Source: Porogramme epimiltina (taxonomy: Eukaryota > Basidiomycota > Agaricomycetes > Polyporales > Polyporaceae). Taken from it: a stretch of 64,000 nt of DNA. Below the pieces are notes generated by a model. The model saw only the letters and a program-made list of their open reading frames with translations. It did not search any database and had not been told where the DNA came from. Where the stretch lies: assembly GCA_900155495.1 (NCBI GenBank), contig FTLJ01001177.1:33377-97376 (forward strand). Reading direction: 5' to 3'. The position numbers and the translations under genes are program-made. Below, in pieces: positions 32,773 to 44,293 of this stretch (within the stretch, counting starts at the first letter, position 1; each line of letters opens with the position of its first letter).

Positions 32773-33857
32773 ATGTATTCCAGCGCAATCCGCTCCTCTC
32801 GCGCTCTCCCCGCCTCCCTGCGATTCTTCCACGCGTCACCAGCGGTGGCCCTCCAACCCAGCTTCGCCCTCAAAGACTTCCATCTCTCTCAGGGAACCTC
32901 TAGCCGGCCTGGCCGCGACCACCCTAGAGATCCTCACGACCAGGCGGCCCGCGCGGGCCAGCGCATACGCAGCGGCATGCAAGCGTCTGGTCCGTGCGAT
33001 GCTGCTTCGTTCGCGACGGGTAAAAGGGCTTCCGGCATCGACTACGGCGGCAATCCGGAGGGGGTCGGTTTCGCCGAGCAAGTTGGCGGTGCGTCGGCCG
33101 CGGCCAGCGAGGGAGGCCCGCATCCTGCAGCCAGGGCGAAGGGAGGAAAAGAAGAGAGCACACCCTCCGAGCTACTCACGAGCATCAAGAACAAGCTCGG
33201 GCTAAGCACTAGCACCGATGAAGTCAAGCAGAAGCGCAGCAGGGGCTCCGGTGGCACGGGCACGGCCAGGCCGAACCGAGGGAAAGTCAATGCGAGCGAG
33301 CATCCCAAGCTACCATCCTATCAGGTCAGTTCATATATGCGCTCATCGTACGAGATCGCGCGTTAAGACTCAGGACTGGCAGCTTGGGTTGGCCGAGAGC
33401 CGCAGCGGGGCGAAGCAAAAACGCCATTTCTCAACTTCGGCTCGCAGTTCCGCCGTCAACCACACTACCGAGACCTACTCCAAGGACGTCGACATCACTC
33501 CGCCCGCCTCCCAAAAGGTCCACCAGGTCGACAGTTCCACCAACGGCCCAGATGTTCAACGCCCTACTGAACCTTTGACCGGCGAATGGTCTCGTGCGGG
33601 CGCGAAGACGAAGGAATATGAAACAGTATGTTGTCCATCTACTCGAGGGTTCGCAGAGGTGCTCACTTCTCCAGGTTTCCCAGACCAATCCGTACGACAT
33701 CCAGCAGTCGTCCGAGCTGGAGGCGGAGCAGAAGCTCAGGTACGGCGGTATGCCAAGGGACGAACCCTCATCGAGCAAGGATCAGAAGGTCAGCAAGCCC
33801 GACGAAGGCCCGAGCGGGTCGAGTCGGGGCGGTCGTAAGCCCGAAGGTCGAGCATGA
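32773..33857 (+). CDS. Hypothetical protein, probable mitochondrial
   Basis: Exons 32773-33324, 33368-33625, 33675-33857; 330 aa. The N-terminus MYSSAIRSSRALPASLRFFH is Arg/Ser-rich and ends in HASPA, typical of a mitochondrial presequence. A second FSTSARSS run appears at the start of exon 2's product. Other visible blocks: NPEGVGFAEQVGGASAA, ELLTSIKNKLGLST, and near the C-terminus EWSRAGAKTKEYE, NPYDIQQ and LRYGGMPRDE. The protein is hydrophilic with no membrane segment. I recognise no characterised family. Exon 1 may contain a further small intron between about 32880 and 33010, where the sequence is less protein-like; this is unresolved. Confidence 0.7.
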
Positions 33858-34246
33858 GTCAACAGGTATATTGGTATATCGGTTTACAACAATGGGAAAG
33901 GGTTTTGGAAGTTTGGTCCAGCATGTACACGTAGATCATCACGGTTTTCTAAGTAACTATACATCGTTCGAAAGCAATTCACAATATCAAACCTTCGGAG
34001 CGCAGTCCTGGCTGGTCGTTAGATCCACTTCTCTCAGGTCGGGCAGCTAATCCCGATGGGTATTCCCAAGATTCCCGAAGAAACCCGTTCGGCCGGTGTG
34101 ATATGTTTCCTACAATCTCAGCGAGGACAGACGGCGCACCGCAATCCCGTGAAGGAAGTCCCGACATAACGTCGGCAGCTCTTCGTCGTAGCTAAACACG
34201 CAGTCAGCCTCCGAACCCTCGAACAAAATGGCGACACAACCACTCA
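33858..34246. other. Convergent intergenic
   Basis: 3' flanks of two convergent genes. Nothing else seen. Confidence 0.5.
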
Positions 34247-35769
34247 CTAGCTCCACTCCTCCAGCTGCGCCGCCTCCTTCTGCTCCTCGACGCGCATGCG
34301 CGCGCCGAGCGCCTTACCGAGGAACTCGAGCAGCTGCGGGTCCGTGACGAGGTAGCGGAAGCGCAGCACCTTGGCCGTCGCGACCCGGAAGTGCATCGTG
34401 ACGCCGTTGTTGTAGCGCGCGTCGCGCTGCGGCGCCGCGCGCACCTCCCAGCCGCACACCGCGACGGGGTCGCGCGTCGGCGGCGGTGTCGCGCCGTTCG
34501 GCGCGGGCGGCGGCGCGACGCCCGTGAGTGGCAGCGCGAGCACCCACGAGCACGCGTCGTCGATCCAGCGCCAGCCGAGCTGGAACGCGGGCTTCTTCGT
34601 GGACGCGCGGGCGGGCGCGGGCGCGGTGAGGTCGTGCGTGGAGGAGGAGCGCGCGAGGTCGAACGCGTGCGGGTGGTCGTCGAAGGTGACGAAACCGTTC
34701 CCGCCGTGCCCGTGCGGCGCGTGCGCGCGGCGGTAGGTGGGGTTATATGCGGTCGCGGGGTCCGGGGAAGAGTCGGTGGTCGGGAGGTAATAGAGGACCT
34801 TGAAGCCGCGGTTGCGGTACTTCTCGAGCCCGTCGTCCCGGTGGCGACCGCGGCCAAGGCAGGAGGCCGATATGAGGGTGCGGCGCTCCTCGAGCGTCGC
34901 CTGAGGGAATAGGCAGTAGGCCTTTTCGTAGCTGATGACGTTCATCACGCAAGCTGTAGATTCTGTGAGTGCGAGGTCATAATTGGGGGAAAAAACGGCG
35001 CACTGGAGTGAAAGCCGAGGATGGCCCCCATAGGAGTACTAGTGTCCCTCGCGACGATGATCTGGACTTTGAGCTGCTGCGGGACTTCAGGTTCCTCGCG
35101 CCCGTTCAGCGTTCCTTGCGAGCTAGTATCGCTCTCGCTCGCCTCTGACCGGGGACGCGGGGGCCTCCTTCCTCGAGCGAGAGGCTTGGTGAACGTGAAG
35201 ACGGCCTGGACCCCCGGCATCGAGTAGATCCCATTCGGCCTGTTGGTGACGCATTCGGCGATCTCAACCTCGAAGCGCGGGTCCTGGAACTCCGTCGGCG
35301 TGTACCGATATCCCTCGTCGAGGAGCCACCGGCCGACCTCGCGCCGCATCCGCAGGTGCACGTACAGGTCGAGGTCGCTCTCGGGCCACGTCGTGCGCAT
35401 GAAGAACTGGAGCGCCACGGAGCCCGAGATCAGCGTGCCCGTGCGCGCCTGCAGCGAGCGGAACGCGCGGGCGCGCGCATGCTCCTCATCGTGCGTATGG
35501 TCCTTGGTGCAGCCCGCGGAGCATCCTGGGGAGGGCGACGGGAAGAAACGCGACAGCAGACGGTCGATGTTGAACGCGGTGCGGGTGTAGGCTGTGACCG
35601 CGTGGTGACCGGCCCGGCATGTGCGGGCTACACGGAGTAGCTCCGCTGGGGAGAGGGCTTCAAAGATAGGCTCGTAGAGGAGCTCTATATTCAGCACCTG
35701 TTCCGCGGCAAGGAGCTGGGCGGGGCGTATATCAGTTTCATCTGAAATATTTCGCTCGGTGAACTGCAA
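34247..35769 (-). CDS. F-box/nucleotidyltransferase-like protein
   Basis: Exons 35769-35004 and 34953-34247; 490 aa. Seen: an F-box-like N-terminal segment ELLYEPIFEALSPAELLRVA...CRAGHHAV (about residues 28-58), then ISGSVALQFFMRTTWPESDLDLYVH, which resembles the G-S...D-x-D core of nucleotidyltransferase folds, with following EVEIAEC and LKVQIIVA strands where a third acid could lie. The C-terminal half has VMNVISYEKAYCLFPQ and a proline-rich HAPHGHGGNG region. The intron is GT-AG and phase 1. Basidiomycetes carry many such proteins (general knowledge); whether they catalyse transfer is unknown. The second exon has extreme GC third positions. Confidence 0.75.
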
Positions 35770-37245
35770 GGCACACAGAGATTGCTAGGAGGATATCGAT
35801 GACTACAATCTACGACTACTACACAACGTAGATTCTTTGTAGGAACCTACTCTGCGAAGTACGAGGTCATAGATGCTTGCCCCAGCCAGCACATAGGATT
35901 ATTGCGAACGAGTCCCAGGATCCGAATCCCTCACATCAGACACGTACTTGAGATTGTAGAGGCATAGCAGTGTGGTTTTCGCTTTTTGCACGGTCTGCGT
36001 AGTTTGCGTCCTGTCTTGGCCAGGGAAAAAGTGGGTCGATAACTTGAGAGCACACGGGGGTTGTTAGTGGGCAGATAGTCGCGGTTCGAGTTCAAGAAGG
36101 ACGTCCCCAGCCGACTAGCACTCGTAATCGAGTCGCACGGGAAGTGATCGTGCGACGTCAAGTGACTTGAGTCAACGCGTCGGTCACAAGCACGTGACCT
36201 ATCATCACACCGTGCGAGTGTGAGCTTCACGTTGCAACTTGTCCGTCATGACTGGGCCTCCAGCGAATGCTTGCACGGCGACCCATACAAGTCCTGCTCA
36301 ATACTCTCTTTTAACTCCGCTGGCACAGTGCGACATCCGTCCGAAATACAATTCAGGTTGAATATAGGTATCTACTCGGAGTTAGCACTACTACTACCTA
36401 ATATCGTAACGTGGCAAAATCACGCCAGTGTGTGGCATTTGGCAGACTAAAGTTCGTTTCCAGACGCTTACTGCATGTTTTGAAGGACAATAGAGATCCC
36501 TGCGGCCCCAGTTCCTGGTATTTGAAAGTGGTTTTCTTTGCGACCCGACTTGGGTGTTTTCGAAATCTGACGGTTTAGTGGTAGGCTACCTCTCACCGTA
36601 GGCTTGCTCAGCTGACTCTGGGAGCGAAGAACCCGCTACCAACTGCTAGCATGCATCCCTCTCACCACCGCTACTCACTACTAAGTAGTAGCAATGGTGC
36701 GTTCGAATGATAGCAGGGAGTGAGGACACCGGCCGATACGACGGTAGAGGCTCAAGCGACGGACTTGACCCCGGCGGTTATGGCGTAGGAAGCTATCACA
36801 AGCATTGTGCAATCCGGTTGTTAGACTGCATCGGTCACCCCAAAAGTCTTGGCAACTCATACTTACTAGGGCGCGAAGTCAGGGGTTGGTCATGCTACGA
36901 TGCGCTCGGGTAAAGTGAACTTCTTTTATTACACCCATAGTACAGGAGTCTTCGTGAGAGGCTTCTTCACCTGATCTCCTGTTCTTAGATTTAGTGTTTC
37001 CACGGGTCACGGTGAGGTCGCCCGCGAAGAAGCACGTATCGAAGCGAGATACAAAGTTTTGGAAGATGACCGCAGCCTAGCTTCTTGATGCGACCCGGCG
37101 CAAAGATGGCGGTGACTCAGCGGAATTTGGCGCCACTTCACGTATAATACGGTGAGACGATGTCGTCCCTTAGGCCCCTCCAAGTCTTCAGATCCTCGTA
37201 GGATTATTCCCAACAACCTCGAGATTTGGACGCTCGTGATCAACC
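35770..37245. other. Intergenic
   Basis: 1.5 kb without a recognised gene. A short palindrome, CTACTTAGTAG type, sits at about 36678-36690. Confidence 0.5.
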
Positions 37246-39252
37246 ATGTCTGACGAAGCATTCCTCCCTGGCACCCGTGTCGAATACATCGCCATTCTGA
37301 CATGCATGGGTCTATGGGGAATATCGTGCATGCAAACGTACGTAGAGGGTTCATCATGGCGGTCCCCTGACATTCCCTTTGATCTTGATCCCCGTTTCCA
37401 GGTTTTTATATTTCGTCAAGTTCGTACCATTTCATTTAATTGGGGCTCAGTGGTGTGACATTTGACTTTCTAGCTATCATCGTATTGACAGGTGGCACAT
37501 TCAAGCCGTGGTGCGTGATGCGAGATTCAGTAGCCTCCACAAACTTCTTGACGTTGGTACCCTCCTCCAGGTCGTGATCCTTTGGTACGCTCAGAGGTAC
37601 GCATGTGGCTAACTTTCCATGACTCAGGGAGTTGTGTACTAGGGCGCTAGACACGGCCCACCAGATCGGTACCTTTCAAGGATGTATGCACTTTCTTCTG
37701 TCCTGACGCCCCGACAATCTCTAATCATTGATAGTCTGGGTTTTGATTTCACGAATTCACGATCCATTTGCTCTGTCCAAGTGAGTATTTCAAGGAATTC
37801 CCACGATTCACGAACGCCTGTGTTGATTCCGGTCTTCCTCTTAACTAGAGAATATCTTGTCGGTTCATTTTAGCAAATTTTCGCCATTTCTTAACTAACA
37901 TCATTCCTACCGTTGATGACAGTGGGCAGGTCTCCTCACGGTAAGCAATCTTCTCACGCGCATTGTTCTCTGACGCCACAATCTTTCTGTAGAGTATGGT
38001 GACGGTAATGACACAAGCATTCTTTGTGTTGAGGATTTGGAAGTGTGAGCTTTCTGCCACTTTAACAACTCAAACACCACTCATCAAATACACATAGTCA
38101 GCAATAGACACTGGGCTGTACTACTCTTCTTCGTGAGCTTCTCGTATCAAGGTTAAGTTGAATTGAGTAACTCACTGTTGGCGACCAGGGTCCTTGTACT
38201 CTGTTCCAGCTTGGTGCGGAATCACATGCCTAGCTCAATCCCCTTGAATGCGTATTGACTGTTGTCTCCACATTAGGAGGATACATCGGTGAGCAGCTAA
38301 CAACAACAAGAGCCACTCACGACTCTCATATCGCACCCCAGGATTAATAGTGAGGTAACGCGCTCTGTCGCTCACTTGAATTTATTATGATGACGTCAAT
38401 CTCCAGCGTACAAGGAGGTTCTACGGCAGGTGCTATTCTCGCAGTGGCGGTAAGTATATGATTGTGTTCCCGTGCATAGATCCTCGCGTACCTAATCCAT
38501 TCCGTTTGACTCTAGAAACTGCCCATGGCTTTCTGGGCCGTTCAGGCAGCAGAAGATATACTTATTTCTGCGGCGTTGATCTACCTCTTATGGAGGCGAC
38601 GTCTTTCCATTGGGCTCAAAGGGTATGCATTCAATTACAAAGTTCTCAAAACCACAAGTTGGCTAACGATCCCTTACGAAAAAGCACTGAGCGACTTCTC
38701 TACCGCCTCACAATATTTGTTATCAATACCGGGATATGGACATCCCTCTGCGCGCTCTTCACTGTAATCACGGTACGCCACTTAGATCTTCCTTCATGAC
38801 GACGTCGGATCTCATTCGTGGCACAGCTCGTACTCTACCCAGACTTCCAGGCCTTCCTCGCGCTCAGCCTCGTCATGTGCCCACTGTACTGCAACACTCT
38901 CCTCGCAAACCTCAACGCACGGAAGTTCATTCGCGGGCCAGACGCAAGTCTCGTCGACTACAGCATCACTAGCCGGCGTACGCCGCGCTTTGCTTCAACG
39001 TTCCGTACTACGAGGCCTGAAGTGAGTGTTATGTGCACCGTACGACAGATGCAAGGCGTGCACATCTCATGCATTGATGTTCAGTTCTCATCGGAGTCTT
39101 ACGGAGAAGATGTGCAGCCACGTGCCGAAGTACTCGAGTTGTCCATCCCAACGCACACAAGCTCTTCATCCCACAAAGCCCGTGAAGTTGAGACAGAAAG
39201 CTCGGTGCCTTATGTTGTGGACATGCCGGCATCCGGAGCTGAGGCTGTTTGA
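37246..39252 (+). CDS. DUF6534-type multi-pass membrane protein
   Basis: Intron-rich gene for a membrane protein of a family expanded in agaricomycetes, function unknown. Supported exons or parts: 37246-about 37337 (LTCMGLWGISCMQT), a short exon LYFVKF near 37410, HRIDRWHIQAV near 37475-37515, VVILWALDTAHQI from 37570 and 37643, IVWVLISRIHDPFALSK near 37735-37780, MVTVMTQAFFVLRIWK near 37995-38043, GGSTAGAILAVA near 38410-38450, KLPMAFWAVQAAEDILISAA to about 38620, TERLLYRLTIFVINTGIWTS to 38771, and the last exon from about 38827 with YCNTLLANLNARKFIRG. ALDTAHQ, Q.FF..RIW and LLANLNARK are family signatures. Some middle junctions do not resolve in phase, so the middle may be mis-spliced in my model or damaged. 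The C-terminal tail is cytosolic and Ser-rich. Confidence 0.7.
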
Positions 39253-39580
39253 CTCGCGTATTGTAGCGTCAAGTCGCTCGCGGGACCGAGTTTCCTGTAG
39301 AAGTTTGTGTACGTTACTGGTGATGTATTAGATGAACCGACACGTGTCAGATAGATGTGAATTGAAGCAAGGGTAGCCCGAAGGCAATCCAATAGAATAT
39401 CGTAGATGTAACGAATTAGAACCGCGCCCAACAGGCGAATCTCATGTCAACATGCTCCTGCTAAACGCGGCCATGATGCGACAGACCTAGGAACGATATA
39501 TCATCCGTAAGATCACAGGATTTATTCGAGAGTAGTGCTAGAGTGGCGTTGAGACAGCATGCCTATATTCTACGGAGAGG
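39253..39580. other. Convergent intergenic
   Basis: Between two convergent genes; no feature seen. Confidence 0.5.
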
Positions 39581-41745
39581 CTACATCATCATAGCGCGTT
39601 TCGCGTCGCGCTCCTCCTTAAGCGTACGGATCTCGCTCGGATCGACAACCTGGAACGGCCACGTCAGCCAATTTCCTCCACTCCGTATGACACGCAGACC
39701 CATGTCCTCCAGTAAATCATCCGCATGTTGCGGTGCCCTGAGCATCGCACGTCAGGACCGTCCGGGGTAGAGAGAAAAAGACAACGTACGTCCAGAACGC
39801 AAAGTAGCTCATTTTGCTTCCGTGCAATGCTGTAGGAAGCTCCGGATAACGAGCACGTAGCCATGCCGCGGCGCGCGCCGTTTCTGCGAGCGCCGCTTCA
39901 GGAGTCCGGGGAATGCGCATCGTATCGCCCAAGAAATAGGACGAGATCCAATGAGCAGTCACTTCGATGGTGTACCCGAAGTTTGTGGATTCCTGCGTAG
40001 GTGTGCCCATCAGAACGTTGTAAGATACACGAGCAGGGTGTCACGTACTACGGCGCCGTTGAGGGCGAAATCATGGGCTGCGATAAGTTTGGCTGGCACT
40101 ATCCCACGATGGATTGGAAGGAACCAGCGGGCAGCATCCGGGTGCAGAGGTGGCGGGTTACGGAGGGACGCGTAATTCCACTCGTAGACATTTGCATCTG
40201 TGACAGGCTGCGGAGCCAACCCGAGCTCCTCGAGTGTTCTTGCTATATTACTTCTCAGCATGGTATCTACTTAGGAAGATTGAGCACTCTTACGATTCAT
40301 GAAGTCCGACCAGGAGGATGTGTATCCCACTGCCACGACCACTGCGCTCGCTTCGATCGATCGACCGTCGGCGAGAACTACCGAACGGCCGTCGTCACCG
40401 AATTGCTCGACTCGAGCGGGGGAAACAAGGTCGATCTTCCCCGCGACCGCAAGCGCATGAAACCCGTTCGGCTGCGGGACGCCCTCGTCGTTGGTGCGAG
40501 GATTCCAGTAAGGAGATACCGTGTTTCGAAGGGGTGAATCCGCAGGTATGCCTGCAGCGCGAAACTACACGCGACTGGTTTAGCTCCTGCAGTAAATCGA
40601 TAAGGTGACCTGCACATACAGCGCTTTCTGCTAAGTTCTTCCACATGAAGTCAACGACTTTCGCACCAAGCCATGTCGTATGCAAAAAGCGCCTATATAA
40701 ACATCAGTATCCCGCCAAGGAATCGAGAGCAAGGTACTAACTCCAGGAATGTCCGTAGATGGATATGGGGCGAGAATAACGATAACATCCTATACATTGA
40801 CGCTAAGAAGTATCATAATGGTATTAATATGGACGCGCTTACCTGCTCTTGCGCACGAAGTCCGGGAGAGGATCAGAGGCCGCTGTGAAAGAATCGAAAT
40901 TCGGGCAGACAATGGCCACTTTTCTGCCTTCATTCACGAGGTATGCGCATATGCTGTGCGACGATAAGACTTCCGGCCACACACAGCAGGGATCAACTCA
41001 CTCTTGAGCAGACTTCCCGCCACCGATGACAACGATCGGTGCCGTGTCAGGTTCGTCACCGCGCGACGGTGGTACTTGGCGGAGCAGCTCATCCATCTTC
41101 GCGCCAAAGTCCATACTGTGGAATACCATCCCTTTGAATCCTGAAGCGATGGCAGCAGCAGGCGCTAAAGAGGGAGGGATCTTCATGGTACTACACCCCT
41201 GACAGGAGGTGGAATGAGGAGGGGGGTAGATCCTAGCAACATACAAACTTACTCCAGTGCACAAAACCACTCTTGTGTATTCCCTAGTCTCGCTCCTGGA
41301 CGTCTCTTTATGCATAATGTCGATACACCATCCCCGGCCTTCGCTGGTGCGTCGGATTTCCTTGACTTGCACATTGAATTCGATCTTGCCTTCCAGAAAC
41401 TTGTTCGCGAACGCCATGGTGTACGCGCAGAGTTTGTCGCCCGAAAGACGCGTATCAACAGCGTCTGTGGCAGGAGAAGGCATCTCTAGAGGGGATACTG
41501 AATATTCCCCATGGACACTATCCACACGTCAAGGATTAGCCGTCGTAAGACCGCGACAAAGATGAGACACACTTGTTTGTGCGGAGTCCCGGATATATGC
41601 GGCTGCTCGCCCAAACGCCCCCTACTTCCGAGTCTTGGGTAAGAATGCGAACGTCGGTGAACCCATCTTGGACGAGTGTATGAGCCGTAATGAGGCCAGA
41701 GATCCCTGCTCCTATGACTGCGACAGAGCCTTTCCGTGGGTCCAT
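39581..41745 (-). CDS. FAD-dependent monooxygenase, FMO-like
   Basis: Flavin monooxygenase-type enzyme using FAD and NADPH; substrate unknown. Ten exons: 41745-41573, 41517-41253, 41198-41002, 40953-40843, 40789-40742, 40692-40620, 40564-40294, 40266-40049, 39992-39790, 39737-39581; phases agree, 571 aa. Seen: FAD motif VAVIGAGISGL (Gly12-Gly17), EVGGVWASS, then GMVFHSMDFG, which resembles the FMO signature FxGxxxHSxxY/F, the NADPH motif IGGGKSAQD (about 205-212), NFDSFTAASDPLPDFVRKSR, HIHLRTFLERFLH, AVVVAVGY (the ATGY-like strand), and FGYTIEVTAHWISSYFLGD. The C-terminus LKEERDAKRAMMM is charged. No membrane anchor. TATAAAA at 41819-41825 is 75 nt upstream. Confidence 0.9.
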
Positions 41746-42360
41746 AGTTGGCGGTGACAGCAGATGCCTGCGTGGGGGAGAGAAACGGGGTCGAGGGGCT
41801 GATGCCGACGAACCCCGGTTTTATATCCCTGGCTGAGGCACGGCGAGCGCATCGGAGAGTAGTGGATGTGTCCTGCCACGGACGAGGGTGAGGGTGACGA
41901 TGAGCAGCGAGCAGAATGGGCGAGGCGCGGGACCAGCGCACCAGATCCGAGCGAGGCCGCTAGGCGCCCACCAGCTCTGCCACTGCCAAGTATAGTCAGC
42001 ATCCCGAGACATAAAGCCCAAGTCTCGTTTGAGCAGCGGTAGGCACCGAGTCTCATCGTTGCACACAGACTCAAGCGTATGCAGTACACAATGATCCGGG
42101 AGTTGTTGCATTGAGCCGAGTGGTGAGCGTTCTATCATCATTTTGCGGCTTAAGGCATAAGAGAACATGGTCTATTGTAAAGCTCTAATATCAATGATAT
42201 AGAATAAGCTGCTAGTCGAGGTACTGTACGCTAGGTCTGAAGTCGAGGAGTGAGAATTTAAACATCGTTCTCACGGGGCCATATAGGGACCGCAACAAAC
42301 TCGGCTTGAAAAACTGAGTCGTCGCCTCCCTCTTTATTCGAAATTTTTATAAGGAGGAAG
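41746..42360. other. Intergenic
   Basis: FMO promoter and 3' flank of the hypothetical gene; nothing further seen. Confidence 0.5.
41819..41825 (-). promoter_or_regulatory. TATA box of the FMO-like gene
   Basis: TATAAAA on the minus strand, 74-80 nt before the ATG at 41745. Confidence 0.55.
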
Positions 42361-43091
42361 TTATGGAGACTGATATGCGGCTCTGTCGCATGGCGTCGTG
42401 TTTTTTCGCCCATCGTCTCGCGAGGCGGCACAGTCCATGCCACACCGGTCGGCGCGGGAGGATATAAACTTGGACTTGTTCATCTGTACGTTATGCCAAG
42501 TGTGTGAGATCCCAGTCCCTGAGATAGACATGGCGACTATCGGCGCGATCCCGTGATGTGACTTACTTCGAAGAACTCTGCAAACAGCTTCGCGACTTCG
42601 CGCGCAACTTTCAACTTCGTATTAGGGTCGCCATTCGTATCTCGCATTGAGATGTACCCCTCAAGCATGTGGAAACCAGGGTACTAGATTAGATTTAGCG
42701 GTTTCTCAATAGGGTTTCTCAATAGATTGAAGGGAGAGGGCGGACGTACGTTGAAGACGAATTTCGTTTTATTCTGCGGCACTGCCGGCAGGATCAACGA
42801 ATGGGGATCTTGGAACTTTGGATCTAGAAACGTGCCGTCAGTGAGCCGGCTGAATCGCCAACCAGTAAAGCCATCGGTGCGGGAAAATATTGCATGTTGA
42901 TCGTGTCTGTAGTTGCTCACTCTCTTACTCTGTAGTGCTGAAGGAATGAGTGCGGGGCGAAAAATTCCTAGACACGCACCGCCTTCTACGTCCTTACGAG
43001 TGATGAGTACACCCGAAGGGTGAGGGAGGAGAGCTGGTTCCACAGCCCCTGCCAACGAAGAACTTGAGGTTGACATAGAGGAAGTCGACAT
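42361..43091 (-). CDS. Hypothetical protein
   Basis: Exons 43091-42980, 42937-42750, 42683-42567, 42483-42361; 179 aa, phases consistent. Seen: a Ser-rich start (MSTSSMSTSSSSLAGAVEPA), VLITRKDVEGALQSKRVSNY, FTGWRFSRLTDGTF, FVFNYPGFHMLEGYISMRDT and VAREVAKLFAEFFE. The last exon (MNKSKF...CGMDCAA) is the least certain. No family recognised; no leader or membrane segment. The intron before the third exon contains two tandem copies of GGTTTCTCAATAG. A TATAAAA element lies near 43210-43216 upstream. Confidence 0.6.
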
Positions 43092-44293
43092 CTTGGAGAA
43101 TTGAGGTCTCTGTTTACGTGAAGAGAAGGGAGACTATGAGGACAGGGAATAGAAGATGTTCTGCAGCTGCGAGGGAAGGACTGGAGCAAAAACTCCAACA
43201 GTGTGGAGGATTTTATAAGCATACGAGCATAGCAAAGACCACACCGAGTTCTACACTTTCCAGTACAAAGTGCGAGGGAGATTCAACACATCCACGTGCA
43301 GCGCATTGCAAAGTGTGGAGAAAACTCGCGAGGTCTCTGAACAGACAAGAAGACGGGCACTATTGTTCTCGAGCGCATTGGCCATCCCAGGCTGCTTTGG
43401 ACCTGTTCAGGGATGGGACCCCGTGGAATAAACAGAACACAACAGCAGGGTTTATACGAGATTCTATGCCTTCACAGCGCACCTATAACTCAGGAATGAC
43501 GTTCCCCTCTATCAGCGCCTGAAATCCGCGACCACAGAACGACACCGGAACCGCTCTGCGGCCACTTGGCTTGTCGATGGTCTCGTAAAGGATTCATTGT
43601 CTCCCTTGGCTTCCACATCCACGGCACTTCAATGGTATCCATGTAGCCATCTGTCAGCCTAAGAAAGGGATCCAGGGGCTCGTGCAGCTTCCGCAAAACG
43701 TGCCGTTGGGCGGGCATGGGATGAGGCCGGGGAACTCCTGCGGGAAGACGCAGGCGCGTACGTTGAGTAGATAACCACCCGTCTTTCCGCATGGACCCAG
43801 CGAGTACGAGGCACGAGAGCACCTAGGAAATGTATGGGCAGACGAGCGAGAGGCAGACGGAGACAGGAGACGGGCGGGTGAGGCAAAGCACCGTGCGGCA
43901 TGGCGTCAACACGAGATGCCACATGTCCATTAGACGCCGGTATGTGGCTGAGAAAAGTGATATTCCCCGTCCTTCCCCTTTCTCCCGATGCGCCCACAGC
44001 GCCCTAGAGGAGCCCAGAGGTCTTCCCAGCAGTCCTGGTACCCCAGATGCCCCCCTGGGACATGTTAATCAAACAAAAGGAGTTTCGATACATGCACACT
44101 AATCGCATGCATCACACCCTACGAAATTACTATCTACCCTGGCTTCCCCAGGACGAGACCTCGAATAAAACATTCCGTGGTCATACCTTGATCACCTCTT
44201 CGATGTCACCGCATCCTTACCGCCTCGAAAGATTTCCTCCGCCTTTGGACCTAACCACAGCCTGGTCCCTGCATCTGCCGAAGCCCAAGACCT
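43092..44293. other. Intergenic
   Basis: Promoter of the hypothetical gene at its left end. A minus-strand frame at 43490-43700 (PFLRLTDGYMDTIEVPWMW) looks faintly protein-like and shares the RLTDG string with the neighbouring gene, but no start or splice model was found. Confidence 0.4.

Noticed and set aside
36678..36690. Short palindrome of CTACTTAGTAG type
   Set aside because: Too short and isolated to be a terminal inverted repeat or operator.
42696..42722. Tandem pair of GGTTTCTCAATAG
   Set aside because: Only two units, inside an intron of a hypothetical gene; a simple slippage duplication.
43490..43822. Minus-strand frame with LTDGYMDTIEVPWMW
   Set aside because: Protein-like in part, but no start, no upstream exon and no family; kept only as a note in the intergenic entry.
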